Shown here in pieces: positions 31,895 to 42,357 of a stretch of 64,000 bases of DNA. The position numbers and the translations under genes were made by a program. Location: the NCBI RefSeq assembly GCF_021155775.2, contig NC_060233.1, positions 21,493,456-21,557,455 on the forward strand, written 5' to 3'. This DNA comes from Neodiprion pinetum. Taxonomy: Eukaryota > Arthropoda > Insecta > Hymenoptera > Diprionidae. The notes under the pieces are model-generated. The model was not told the origin of the DNA. It made no database searches and saw only the letters and a list, made by a program, of their open reading frames with translations. Position 1 is the first letter of the stretch, and each line of letters opens with the position of its first letter.

Positions 31895-33214
31895 ATGCAA
31901 TCGATTAACGATCTCCGTTACGCGGTGGTGAAGGCAGCTAGCCAGGCTAGGAGGGCTAACGCGAGTCTTGTGCGTGTGTGCCCTGTTTTCCGTCAGGAGC
32001 TGTTGTTCCGCATGTCACATGCGGAATTGCTTCGGCATTTGCGAGAGCTTCTGGCGGTCTGCGGGGCACGGGCCCTGGCGCACCTCCACAGCACCGGTGC
32101 GTTGCGGGGTTACGAGTGCCTTAGTGTAGCCGCGAGTGTGATTCGTCAGCGGGGTGCCACCCGCTTCGCCGTTGTTCGGGCGCTGATGGCTGAGTACAAC
32201 GAGCGAAACGGTAAGTTGTTATTTGTGTTGTGCGCAGTGTACGTTTGTGTGGAGTTCGAATTACCGGATCTTCAGAGTGGGGTAAAAAGATAAAAGAAAA
32301 TATGTAATATGGAAAAATTTAGATCAAGTTTTCCAACCGTTAGAATTTCGCGCGATGCTGGAGGACTCCGCGGAGAATGAGGCGGCTCTTTGCGATATCG
32401 TCGTCGACGTCGCCGATGAGGCGATTGCGTCGCAAGAAGTAGCGCTGGGGAGGCCCGCCGAGGAGCCGGTTTCTACCGCTCGTGACGGTAAGTCCGGATG
32501 ATTGTCCGTACGCTGTGGCGTAGCAGGGAATTGTCGCGTATAAATACGTTGTGCGCGAGTGGTATATCAAAATTTCCTTGTGTTAGAATTCATGATGGAT
32601 GATACCAGCGAGAACGAGGCAGCTCTTCTCGAGGGCTGTGTTGCCTGCAAGGAGTTGGCGATTGCGGAAGAGACAGGGGTGAATGAGACGATGATGAACG
32701 ATAGGACCGCCGAGGAGCCGATTTCTGTCGGAGCTCGTGACGGTAAGTCCAGATGATTTGTCCGTACGATATGCCGTATATCATGGAGTACCCGTGTGTA
32801 AACACGTTGTGCGTTAGCGATGTTCCAAGAGTTCTAGAAATTTTCTTTCACGCGTGTACTGAAGGTTATTGTGTCCGTTGCTGAAATCGATTCATCACAG
32901 GCGTCGACCTTAGTGTTGTCACGTCCAGGTCCGTCAGGAGTGTTGGAAATTCAAGGTATATAGGAAAAGTTTGAAAACAAAAATGCAGACTAGGTATTTT
33001 GACATGAACTCACGAGCAATTTCTTCTCTGGTGGGGCGGGTAATTAGATCCGGTCGATGCTCATGAGCCGGCGGTAGCAGAAGAAGAAGGAGACAATTAT
33101 TCTATATCCCCAATGGATGAGGTGATGATATTCTCGTGGCCGCAGACGCCCGAGAGTGGAATATTCACTCAGATGAGCTATACTCCGCCGGCGATGGACG
33201 AGGATATTTTTTAG
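31895..33214 (+). CDS. spliced gene with duplicated exon, unknown function
   Basis: Predicted exons are 31895-32210, 32344-32487, 32587-32742 and 33048-33214. All donors are GTAAGT and all acceptors are CAG/TAG-like. Every junction is in phase 1, so the reading frame runs through to a TAG at 33214 (783 coding bases, 260 residues). Exon 1 is basic and helical (Arg/Ala/Leu-rich). Exons 2 and 3 are tandem duplicates: both start AATT, contain SENEAAL or SAENEAAL, and end with ARD before an identical donor. The C-terminal exon is acidic and ends PPAMDEDIF. An optional exon may lie at 32901-32955 but would change phase. I do not know the family. The acidic tail and early-type promoter suggest a regulator (guess). 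Confidence 0.6.
32344..32742 (+). repeat. tandem exon-intron duplication
   Basis: The exon at 32344-32487 plus following intron is duplicated as 32587-32742 plus intron. Shared landmarks are TTAGAATT at the acceptor, GCCGAGGAGCCG, GCTCGTGACGGTAAGTCC at the donor and CACGTTGTGCG or TACGTTGTGCG in the intron. Confidence 0.8.
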
Positions 33215-33348
33215 GGGAGCTAATCACGCGGGTACTCTAGGGTGTGCGTTTCTAGTAAAACCGCGAAATTCAACTATACTTGCGGATTGAAACGCTTTAC
33301 CATGGGGTTCAGTCTTATTTTTGTTTTATATGTACAACAGGGGGTCTT

Positions 33349-36300
33349 ATGCAAACTGTTGGACCGTTTCACGTGAACGAGGGCGCCAGTACCTCGGGCA
33401 TACAGATCGGCGGGGGTAGGGCCCGGAGGGCTCCGAGTTACGATTCTGACGTGACATTAGAGTCAGACGATGACGATGCCGATGACGATGACGAGACACA
33501 GACAGCTTCCGACGTGACGTTTGAATTCGACGACGATGCTGACGACGACGAGACAGACGGTGCATACTCTGGAAACATGGGGAGAGAATCGGAGCAGGAG
33601 AGTGAAGCTGCGAGCGAGAAGGAGTCAAGTCAGGCACCCGATGACGGGGCTGATTCACTGGGTAACCGTTCCACGGTTATCGGTGAATCAACGAAATTCA
33701 TTTGTAAATTCGCGGTCACAGGGCGTGAGTTGCGAATGAAGATCGCGGCCCCTGAATCGGGTGTTAATCTAGTGGAGTGGCTGGAGGACGCGTTCAGAGA
33801 CCTGCATGCGTATGCCGTAGCAACGTGTCGGAGTAGCGACTACATAGGTTTCACGTTTAGCGCGGAGAGTTTTAATCATGGTCCTGCGTGGTTATCGTTT
33901 CGGCCGGTGAGGGATTCGCGGTACAGTGACCTCTGGAAGTTAGTTTTCAGCGTAGCCCAGAGCGCATCAGAGTTTGGCGTCGACAGCGTCTTCACCGTGA
34001 CGGTACACAGTGTTGGAGTACCGGATGGTCGCGGAAAGCCGAAGCCGATCACGCACGCGGGGGTACTTAAAAAATCCGTCGTGCAGATTGTCAACAGTGA
34101 CGGGTTGTGTTTACCTCGTGCCCTCGTTGTAGCCAAGGCTCACGCCGAGAAAGGCCCGAACCGCAGTGGCGCTCTGCACGAGCATTACGAGATGGTGAGA
34201 TTCGCTAGGTCCAGTTTCCAGCGTGCAGAAGCGCGTAATCTTGTTGCGAACGCCGGTGTCGAGATTCCGCCAACGGGATGCACAGTGCATGAAATCGCAC
34301 AGTTCCGGAACTATCTGGCACGCGAGGGATTCCTCATCACAGTGTACGAGTTGGGGAGGCTAGGTACCGGCGAAGCGGGATTTAACGACGGTACTGCCGT
34401 GGTGAGAGCAAACGGAACAGGCGATGTCAGGCACCGATTGAATCTGCTGTATTATCCCGAAGAACAGCATTATTGCCCAATTGTAAATTTAACCGCGGCG
34501 GCAGCAGGGGCCTTTTTCTGTCAACCCTGCAATAGGAAATTTAACAACGGGTACGAACACCGATGTTCCGTAAAGTGCCCACAGTGCCTCTCATCGCCAC
34601 TGTGCAACAGCGAGTCTCGCGAAATCGAGTGTCCCGATTGCAGACGCGTGTTCCGCGGTAACGGTTGTCTGGAGTACCACCGCAGGATCGGCTCCTTCAG
34701 TCCGCGCCGCTCCGTTTGTGCAACGCTGCGTATATGCCGGAATTGCGAGCGATTCGTAAATCTTTCGCGGAGGGCACACATTTGTGAAACTCGTTTTTGC
34801 GTCACGTGCCGCTGCAACAGACCGTACAATCACTACTGCTTCATGACCCCGCTGAAAGACGCGACAAGACCGAAACGTTACATCTTCATTTTTTATGATT
34901 TCGAAACGCAGCAATGCGAGACGGTAGACGGTGACGCGACGACAAACATACATGTGCCGAACTTGTGCGTAGCGCAAAAAGTGTGTACGCAATGTATCCA
35001 CGATCCCGATATATCGAACGGCTGTTCCGCTTGCGGGCTCGTACGTGAGTTCGTTTTCAGGAGGGAACCGGTGAAGGAGTTGGTAGACTTTGCTACTCGG
35101 CCCGTTCAGGACTTTGCCCGCATCGTATGCATTGCGCACAATGCAAAAGGTTTTGACGCGCAATTCATACTGCGGCATATGGTTGAGCGGGATGGAAACC
35201 CACCGCAGGTCATCCTAAGCGGCAGTAAGATCATTATGCTCGAAACGGGTCACACCCGATTTCTGGATTCCTTAGCATATATGCCTATGGCGTTATCGGC
35301 GCTACCGAAGGCTTTTGGACTACCGACTACTTCCGTGAAAGGTATATTTCCCCACCTTTTCAATACCCCTGAAAACGTGGGTTACGTGGGACCGCTCCCC
35401 GCAGCGAAGTTTCACTCTCCGGATACCATGAGTAGCGATGCGCGAGCAAAGTTTTACTCATGGTACAACGAGGCTGTAGCGAACGACCATCTGTTTGACT
35501 TTGATGCGGAATTGTTGTCGTACTGTCGGTCGGACGTGGATATTCTGCGACGTGCGTGCGTAGCATTCAGGGACATATTTCTGGAGTGCGGCAGAGTGTG
35601 TCCCTTTACCGAGAGCACGACAATTGCCTCGGCTTGTTCGGTGCTGTTCCGTAAAAATTTCTTACAACCGGTGCGAATAGGTATCCTGCCACCGGGCGGC
35701 TATCGTCTTGCCGATGCCCAGTCTCGTGAGGCTCTGGAGTGGTTGGTCGTGAAAGAGCGCGAGCTGGGTATTGACATCAGGCATGCCGGAAACGGACGTG
35801 AGTTTCGGATTCCGGAGACGGGTCGCAAGGTGGACGGATACCATGTCGCGGGCGACGGTACGCGACACGTCTACGAGTTTCACGGTTGTTTTTGGCACGG
35901 CTGTCGTAAATGTTTACGAATCAACCGCGATAGGCGTAGCGTCAACGGCGAGACGTTGGATAGGCGTTACGAGGAAACTCGTGCAAAGATCAGCCGTATG
36001 CGCGAATTGGGTTACCGCGTGACGGAACAGCGGGAATGCGAGTTTGATCGGAGCTTGACGGAGAACGAGGAGATGAGGGAGTACGTGGCAACACACCCGC
36101 TGATCGCTGGCACTGCCACGAGCGAAGCACTCAATCCGCGTGATGCGTTCTACGGCGGTCGAACGGGGAACGCTTCCCGATACTACGAGGTGAAAACAGA
36201 TGCAACGGGCAACGCGTACGAGGAAATACGATACGTCGATGTTTGCTCGTTGTATCCGTTCATCTGTAAGAATGGAAGGTTCCCTGTTGGCCACCCGACG

Positions 36301-37560
36301 GTCTACGTTGGAGAGGAGTGTAAGCTCTTGACAGGGTCAAGCGGTTGCGACATCACGCGAGTTGAATGGCTCATCAAGTGCCGAGTTTTACCGCCTCGCA
36401 ATCTTTATCACCCTGTTTTGCCGGTGCGCATGCATGACAAACTCATGTTTGCCTTGTGCCGCTCATGTTGTCAGAGTTTGAACCAGGACGAGTGTAGACA
36501 TGATGACGAGGCTGCGCGAGAATTCGAGGGCACCTGGGTGTCGATCGAATTAAAAAAAGCCGTGGAAATGGGATAGAAGATCAGGAGCATAAGCGAGATC
36601 TGGTCGTATACGGTGACATCGTTTGACCCGACTACTCGTCAAGGTGGGCATTTCGCCGGCTATATCGACACCTTCCTCAAGATTAAGCAAGAGGCAAGCG
36701 GCTGGCCTGCTGAATGCGAGGACGAGCCGGCTCGAATGCGCTACCTTGATGAGTATTAGCGGGTCGAGGGTATACGGCTAGATCGCGACCGTATAGCTAA
36801 GAATCCCGGCATGCGATCAGTTTCCAAATTATGCTTAAATTCGTTTTGGGGCAAGTTCGGGCAACGCGAGAATCTGGTAAAAACAGAGGTTATAAAGACG
36901 CGTCAGCAGCTGCTCGAGCTTTTTACCAACCCTGAAGTCGAGGTGTCCGGTTTGCTGCCCGTGAACGACGAAGTGTTGTACGTGCGTTGGTCGCACGCGC
37001 AACACAGCGTTGAACCGTCAGCGCTGACAAACGTCGTGATTGCCTCGTACACCACTGCCCAGGCTCGGCTGAAGCTCTTCTCGTTCCTTGAGAAGCTCGA
37101 TCGGCGCGTGCTCTATTACGACACCGATTCAGTAATTTATACCCGAAACCTCCGAAGGCCAAACGAGTATGAACCTCCAACGGGTAACTTTTTTGGCGAC
37201 CTGACGGATGAGTTGGCGTCTTACGGCCGTGGGAGTTTTATACGCGCTTTCGTCTCGGGAGGGCCAAAATTCTATGCTTTCATCATTAAACGTCCGAATG
37301 GTGAAGAGGTGGAAATTTGCAAGGTGAAAGGCATATCACTGAATCACGCAACGAGCTCGAAAATCAACTTCGAGGCCATCAAGCGGATAGTGGTAGAAGC
37401 CGCTGCACCCATTCCCTTGGAGTATCGCGCCATTCGTCGAACGGAACTGCACGCAGTCGTGACGCGCTCCGAGCACAAAACGTGTGAACCGGTGTACGTG
37501 AAAAGGCGTTGTTGCGTCACAAGTTTCGATACGCTGCCCTACGGTTATCGCACTGGATGA
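33349..37560 (+). pseudogene. DNA polymerase B (protein-primed type), two in-frame TAG
   Basis: One frame of 1,403 codons from ATG 33349. Upstream in-frame sequence starts without ATG and ends in a splice-acceptor-like CAACAG. Order: acidic N-terminus (about 30-85); DGLCLPRALVVAKA block (about 245-265); Cys-rich zinc-binding region (about 385-490). Then come exonuclease motifs I (FYDFETQQCE, about 514), II (HNAKGFDAQF, about 596) and III (YCRSDVDIL, about 724). Polymerase motifs follow: YGGRTG (about 934), A (DVCSLYPF, about 963), B (LCLNSFWGKFGQ, about 1160) and C (YYDTDSVIY, about 1255). TAG codons at 1076 (36574) and 1137 (36757) interrupt it between motifs A and B. It is the protein-primed replicase of the element. 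Confidence 0.92.
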
Positions 37561-38070
37561 TGACGAAGACCCCAGACTCCGAGCAGTTGCACACCACAGC
37601 TTCCGTCTTCTCACCCTGCGGTAGTACAGACACCCAGACGGCAAGCCACGCGCGCGTTTGAGCGACAGATAGATAGACAGACAAACAAATAGACGGACAA
37701 ACAGAGGACACCGAAGGGATTCTCACCCCAACCGCCTGTTATTCCAACCGGCGAGACGCCAGGCTAACCCATCAGATACTCTCTTGTATGTGTCCCGCCA
37801 AACTGTATAAAGGTTGGTACCACGCTTAAACCCTACGCATGAAAAATTGTGAAAAAATCTCGCATTGCTCGTAAAAATTCATCTCGTAAACCGCGGCGGG
37901 GCGCGCTGTTTTCAAGCTGATATCACCGCGCGCACGCGTACGAATAAGCTCATGGCGTATGCGCATCACGCACAATCAGCTCGACCGCGACCGCGCCGAT
38001 AAGCTCGTACCTGCGCGGTTACGCTTCCGCGTGCGCTTGAATAAGCTCATGGTCAGCGCACGGAGGGAGT

Positions 38071-38109
<39 letters not shown>

Positions 38110-38140
38110 AAGCTAGCGTAGTAAAAGAACGTGTTTTCAA
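37561..38140. other. intergenic with simple repeats and promoter-like site
   Basis: Holds an AGACAGA/CAAACA microsatellite (37660-37705), TATAAAGG at 37806-37813, and three copies of an ATAAGCTC motif (about 37943, 37999 and 38039) in a CpG-rich stretch. A (CCG)n run lies at about 38070-38105, and a TTTTATAG acceptor-like site just after it. This is probably the leader of the long plus-strand structural transcript, possibly spliced. Confidence 0.5.
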
Positions 38141-38212
38141 TTGTTTCAATTTTTTATAGATCCCGCATTATCCCTGGATTCTTCTTTTTCTTCTTCTTCT
38201 TCTTCTTGTTCG

Positions 38213-38887
38213 ATGACGGACACACGTTGGAAACATCCGTTTTCGGCCATTGTAGCCGCGCCATCAGGATGCGATAAATCAAATTTCGTCAAGAACTTTC
38301 TGCGTCATGGAACGTCAATGTGCGACACAAGATTTAGTCGTGTGATATGGTATTTTGACGAATGGCAGCCGTTGTACGACGGGGACAAGAGTATAGAGTA
38401 CCGCGAGGGGTTACCGCAACACGCCGATTACGAGGGTGACAAAAAACCGAAACTTTTGGTAATCGACGACCTGATGCGAGAGGCTTCAAACAATGTCGTC
38501 GTTGATCTTTTTACCGAGGTCTGTCATCATAAGAACCTCAGCGTTTTCTACATAACACAAAATCTCTTTCACAAGGGCAACGGTCAACGAGATATTTCCC
38601 TCAACGCAAACTACATAGTCTTCTTCAAAAATCCACAGGATCGTGCCCAAATTGAACATCTTGCCAGACAAGTGTATCCCGAAGATCCGAGGTTTCTTCA
38701 AGAGGCCTATCACGACGCTACCGCAGCGCCACACGGATATCTGCTTTACGACCTGAAGCAATCCACTCCGGAGAATTGCCGTTTCCGATCAAACATCTTC
38801 CCTTCGGACGATAATCACTATGTCCACGTTCGGCAAAAGGATATAAAGGTCACCAATGCGCACCGGGTTCCAGTCGTTCAGCTGTGA
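38213..38887 (+). CDS. packaging ATPase (HerA/FtsK-type), altered Walker A
   Basis: A 224-residue intact protein from the ATG before TDTRWKHPF. In-frame upstream sequence lacks an ATG and follows an acceptor-like TATAG. The P-loop APSGCDKS (residues 16-23) has Asp where the family has the conserved Gly before Lys. Walker B is LLVIDDLM (about 80-87), and a sensor-like FYITQNLF follows. It is the A32-like motor that packages DNA into the particle. The stop TGA overlaps the next ATG (TGATG). Its sequence is far from the ATPase of element 1, in line with a separate lineage. Confidence 0.85.
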   Translation: MTDTRWKHPFSAIVAAPSGCDKSNFVKNFLRHGTSMCDTRFSRVIWYFDEWQPLYDGDKSIEYREGLPQHADYEGDKKPKLLVIDDLMREASNNVVVDLFTEVCHHKNLSVFYITQNLFHKGNGQRDISLNANYIVFFKNPQDRAQIEHLARQVYPEDPRFLQEAYHDATAAPHGYLLYDLKQSTPENCRFRSNIFPSDDNHYVHVRQKDIKVTNAHRVPVVQL

Positions 38888-39258
38888 TGCCTCGAATACG
38901 CCGTACCGCGTCCGGTCGCAGAGCTCGTGCCGATTTCACCAAAGCAAACGCAGTAGCGCTGCACGCTCTGCAGAAATTGAACCCGACGCAGAGATCGGCA
39001 TTGCTACGCACGGCCGACAATTCACTGGTAAAGACCATTTGTGAGTGTGCATTGAACACCTTGGAGGGTAACGTAGCACTGTCCAGAATTCAGAAAAATC
39101 GTCTGGCATGTCATAAACAGATATTACGGCGGTTGGCCAGCAACCGGGGTACCTGGAAGTCCAAAAAACGTTTTCTTGTTCAACGTGGGAACGGATTTCT
39201 CACCCTCTTGCTCGCTCCGTTACTCGGGACTTTAGCTTCCAGCCTCTTCTCTAAGTAG
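38887..39258 (+). CDS. small basic conserved protein with hydrophobic tail
   Basis: A 123-residue intact protein. It has a very basic N-terminus (PRIRRTASGRRARADF) and a helical middle with conserved Cys (VKTICECALNTLEGNV). A basic stretch follows, then a hydrophobic C-terminus (GFLTLLLAPLLGTLASSLF, about 103-121). The basic part plus hydrophobic tail resembles small virion or membrane-associated proteins of Polintons that sit between the ATPase and integrase genes. The start overlaps the ATPase stop by one base, suggesting translational coupling or shared mRNA. Function unknown. Confidence 0.6.
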   Translation: MPRIRRTASGRRARADFTKANAVALHALQKLNPTQRSALLRTADNSLVKTICECALNTLEGNVALSRIQKNRLACHKQILRRLASNRGTWKSKKRFLVQRGNGFLTLLLAPLLGTLASSLFSK

Positions 39259-39262
39259 CAAA

Positions 39263-40150
39263 ATGGAACGTACAAAGAAGATGGTTTTAATTCCTATGGA
39301 GAGTATGGAGAGATTTCAACAACGCGTCAGCGAGGGTATAGCCACTACGCTTTCACCTGGAAATACAACTACCACACGTACCGATCCCGCTTCAAGACTC
39401 GACAACGAGATGAAGGACATCTTGAACAAACCGTCGAAAGACGACGCAGAAAAATGGAAACTCTATCAGCAGGTACTTCAACGATATTTGTTTTTTGCAA
39501 ACGACGCACGCAAACCCATGAAATTAGACGTTCTCGAGGAAAAGGAGAAGGAGGAAGAGGAGGAGGAGGAAGAAGAAGAAGACGGAAACACAGCCGAAGA
39601 ATCAATGATATCTCCCACCGTAGCTGCGAGTCCTGGCAACGTTCAAGCGCGCGCAAAGAAAGTCGCGTCAGCGGTACCAAGGAAGTATCGTGCAAAGGCC
39701 GAAATGCTGATGCGCGAACTCGGCAGCGTACCGGAACGATTTTCTTGGGATGCCGCAGGAACCGTCTCGTTAGACGGCGTTACAGTTCTCGGCGCAAACA
39801 TCGTCGACCTGGTCAATCATGCCATGCGATCTAGGAAGACTTTTACTCCTACAGGGGCTGGTCAGTTTGCACGGTTTCTTCAGACGATCAACGTACCCCG
39901 AGAATACGTGGGGAACGATACGCTTTGGAAAGACATACGCACATTCGACGCTCCGGGTCTACCGACGGTAACATCGCAACAACTATCGACACACACCAGT
40001 AGTTCCCCGACGAAGCGACGAAGTTCCGCAAACGTTACACCCGTAACCAGCCGTTCTCACGACGCAGGATACGCTCTATGCAAACGCGCCACCGGAGCAA
40101 AATCCGGTTGGAAAACACTTCGGCTGAAGAAAAATGACGACTCTTCTTGA
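39263..40150 (+). CDS. conserved Polinton protein before integrase, unknown
   Basis: A 295-residue intact protein starting MERTKKMVLIPMESMERF. An N-terminal helical region (to about 90) precedes a Glu-rich run (about 92-107, EKEKEEEEEEEEEEDG). A conserved central domain (about 135-215) has SWDAAGTVSLDG and NIVDLVNHAMRSRKTF, and a basic low-complexity C-terminus follows. I recall this layout as common in insect Polintons just upstream of the integrase but know no function. It begins 4 bases after the previous stop and overlaps the integrase start by 17 bases in another frame. Confidence 0.6.
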   Translation: MERTKKMVLIPMESMERFQQRVSEGIATTLSPGNTTTTRTDPASRLDNEMKDILNKPSKDDAEKWKLYQQVLQRYLFFANDARKPMKLDVLEEKEKEEEEEEEEEEDGNTAEESMISPTVAASPGNVQARAKKVASAVPRKYRAKAEMLMRELGSVPERFSWDAAGTVSLDGVTVLGANIVDLVNHAMRSRKTFTPTGAGQFARFLQTINVPREYVGNDTLWKDIRTFDAPGLPTVTSQQLSTHTSSSPTKRRSSANVTPVTSRSHDAGYALCKRATGAKSGWKTLRLKKNDDSS

Positions 40151-41078
40151 AGAAACGTATTACAATCCCTCGCATACTGCCGGTTACGCGGGAGCACGAA
40201 TTCTGGAAGATGTTGCACGCGAAAACAACTCTCGCGATTCGGTGAGAAAATGGCTGGCAGCTCAGGATGCCTACACCTTACACAAGCCCGTGCAGAGGAA
40301 ATTTCCGACAGCAAGGTACAACGTTTCCAACATAGACGACGTATGGGAAGCTGACCTGGCTGACCTGAGTTTCATGAAGAGCTGCAACAACGGTTTTCGC
40401 TATCTTCTGGTGGTCATCGATGTATTGAGCAAGTACGCATGGGTGGTCCCGCTGAAACGAAAGACAACCGCAACCGTTGCTGAAGGTTTCGAGCAAGTGT
40501 TACACACTACGCCGCGCAGACCCGACCTACTGCAAACGGACAAAGGTAAAGAATTTGTCGGGAGTGCCTTTCAGAAGATACTTCGCGACAATGAAATACG
40601 ATATCCTGTTACTCGTAATCCCGACGTGAAAGCAGCTATCGTGGAGCGATTCAATCGTACACTCAAAGAACGCCTGTGGCGTTACTTCACGCATAAAAAG
40701 ACGCAACGCTACGTCGATGTTTTGCCACAAATCGTGCAAGCCTACAACAATACAGTTCACTCGAGCATCGGCATGGCGCCGTCGGAAGTGACGCTTCGCA
40801 ATGCTGCTACAGCACGTGCCCACATGAAAAAGCGTTATCCTCGGCGTCCAAATGGCAAACCGAGATTCCATAAGAATGATTTTGTACGAATTAGTAAAAC
40901 CAAGGGAACATTTGAAAAAGGCTACGCGGCAAACTGGAGCGAAGAATTATTCAAGATCCGACGAGTGCTTGCACGTTCACCGATAGTGTACGTCTTGGAA
41001 GATCTCAACGGCGAAGTAATCGACGGCTTGTTCTACGACCCTGAACTTCAGCGTGTGGAGGGGGAAACACGGGGATGA
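40134..41078 (+). CDS. retrovirus-type integrase (rve)
   Basis: A 314-residue intact protein. The N-terminal part has a helix-turn-helix-like region with YTLHKPVQRKFPTARYN. The catalytic core carries the triad Asp74 (WEADLADL), Asp136 (QTDKGKEF) and Glu171 (IVERFNRTL), 35 residues apart for the last two. After the core come KTKGTFEKGYAANWSEELF and an SH3-like C-terminal domain (VYVLEDLNGEVIDGLFYDPEL). Unlike element 1 there is no obvious chromodomain. It should catalyse insertion of the linear genome with a 6-bp stagger, as the flanking AGCC[TC]G suggests. All catalytic residues are present. Confidence 0.92.
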   Translation: MTTLLEETYYNPSHTAGYAGARILEDVARENNSRDSVRKWLAAQDAYTLHKPVQRKFPTARYNVSNIDDVWEADLADLSFMKSCNNGFRYLLVVIDVLSKYAWVVPLKRKTTATVAEGFEQVLHTTPRRPDLLQTDKGKEFVGSAFQKILRDNEIRYPVTRNPDVKAAIVERFNRTLKERLWRYFTHKKTQRYVDVLPQIVQAYNNTVHSSIGMAPSEVTLRNAATARAHMKKRYPRRPNGKPRFHKNDFVRISKTKGTFEKGYAANWSEELFKIRRVLARSPIVYVLEDLNGEVIDGLFYDPELQRVEGETRG

Positions 41079-41150
41079 TAAAATAGCGTGTTATTGCAGC
41101 ATGTCTCGTAGTCGTTGAGTGTTCACCGTTCGACTCGTGCATCAAAGAAA

Positions 41151-41720
41151 ATGTCCCGGGATCAGTTTTACCTAACTTTACCGAGCAACAGCTCGATGCA
41201 GTTTTTTCCGGAGAATCGGACGTGTTGTTACATTACCCAGTTACCGCGTCAGATTCAACTAACGGGAGACTGGGAAGTCGGGCTGGCCGAAATTCATTAT
41301 CCACTCACGTTTGAACACCCTCGGGGGTATGCACCAGTGAAAAATGAAACGATACCCTGTGTCACGCATTACAATACTCCTGGGGAAGGTGCAGTTGAGG
41401 TATCAGATTGCAAGGTATCCGAAACCAACAAATCATCAAGGATCCCCGGCTGCCAGATGTTTATTTATTGCGATCTGGTGGAGCCACGTATCGTTGGAGA
41501 TGTTTACGCCCCGCTGTGACGAGTCATACAAACATGCGGCAAAGACAATATCTTACAAGGCGAATCAGAGATGAAAACACTATCGCCACTGTACTACGTA
41601 CCACTGATGCTTACGAACTTTCAAACCATCGAGATCGATATAAGAGATCAATTCGGTAGTCCAGCACCATTCACGAGCGGGACACTGACGGTAACGCTGC
41701 ATTTTAGACGCGTTCAGTAA
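41151..41720 (+). pseudogene. penton/minor capsid protein, one in-frame TGA
   Basis: A frame of 189 codons starting MSRDQFYLTLPSNSSMQFFP, the typical N-terminus of the Polinton penton (single jelly roll). CYITQLPRQIQLTGDWEVGLAEI follows within the first domain (see 41210-41290). A TGA at 41517-41519 (codon 123) interrupts it. The frame then remains open for 66 codons with YYVPLMLTNFQTIEIDIRD and LTVTLHFRR, the usual C-terminal strands. Besides the stop, the protein seems short in the middle for the family, so an internal deletion is possible. It would form the capsid vertices. Confidence 0.8.
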
Positions 41721-41780
41721 TTGACTGGAATCACAGGAGTCGCTCAGCAAAAGAGAGAGGGAAAACATACCAGGTACGAC

Positions 41781-42320
41781 ATGGCTCATTATATACAACA
41801 TTACGAAAATCAGCTCGGCGGTGGAGGCATTGAGACGGTTTCCCGAGGAGCACCGCATCAACGCGGGCACGGAATCGGCAGCTTCTTGGGAGGCCTGTTT
41901 CGTCGAATACTACCTCTGCTGTACAGTGGTGCTCGCGCGGTCGGAAGAGAAGCACTACGTGCAGGGATGAACGTCATGACAGACGTAAGAAACGACACTC
42001 CGTTCAAACAGGCAGTCAAGAGTCATTCCATAGAATCAGGACACAAATTGAAAAGAGCTGTTGAAGAAAAAATTGATAAACTCATGAAGGGCAGCGGTTA
42101 TAAAAGCCGAGCCGGCGGATTAGCGCGTCAGTCAAACATTGCCCGCGTCAACAGACTTGTCGGCGCGCACCGAGCAGCTGGTACTACGAGAAAAATTAGA
42201 CGAAGGTCGAAAAAGAAAACATCGGCCAAGATACCCAAGCGTGCCGGAACCGTCAAGAAAACTAAGCGGAAAAAGTGTTGTAAAAAACGGGACCTTACAG
42301 ACATATTCGGACCCCGGTAA
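41781..42320 (+). CDS. adenovirus pX/Mu-like core or membrane-active protein
   Basis: A 179-residue intact protein. It starts with MAHYIQHYENQLGGGG, then a Gly-rich amphipathic region (HGIGSFLGGLFRRILPLLYS, about 30-50) and a helical middle. A strongly basic C-terminus (KIRRRSKKKTSAKIPKRAG, KKTKRKKCCKKR, about 135-172) follows. The GIGSFLGGLFRR segment is the conserved mark of the pX- or pVI-like small virion proteins of Polintons and adintoviruses, thought to bind DNA and to help disrupt membranes. It lies between penton and capsid genes as expected. A GSGYKSRAGG site resembles an adenain cleavage context. Confidence 0.78.
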   Translation: MAHYIQHYENQLGGGGIETVSRGAPHQRGHGIGSFLGGLFRRILPLLYSGARAVGREALRAGMNVMTDVRNDTPFKQAVKSHSIESGHKLKRAVEEKIDKLMKGSGYKSRAGGLARQSNIARVNRLVGAHRAAGTTRKIRRRSKKKTSAKIPKRAGTVKKTKRKKCCKKRDLTDIFGPR

Positions 42321-42357
42321 GCCCACGCGCCGCTCGTCTTCAGTCTAAACATCAACA

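Noticed and set aside
32901..32955. Extra exon in the spliced gene
   Set aside because: Its use would leave the following junction out of phase, while skipping it keeps the frame. Kept only as a possibility.
38141..38212. Ser-rich N-terminal extension of the packaging ATPase
   Set aside because: The frame begins without ATG and covers an acceptor-like site and a CTT repeat. The ATG at 38213 is the better start.
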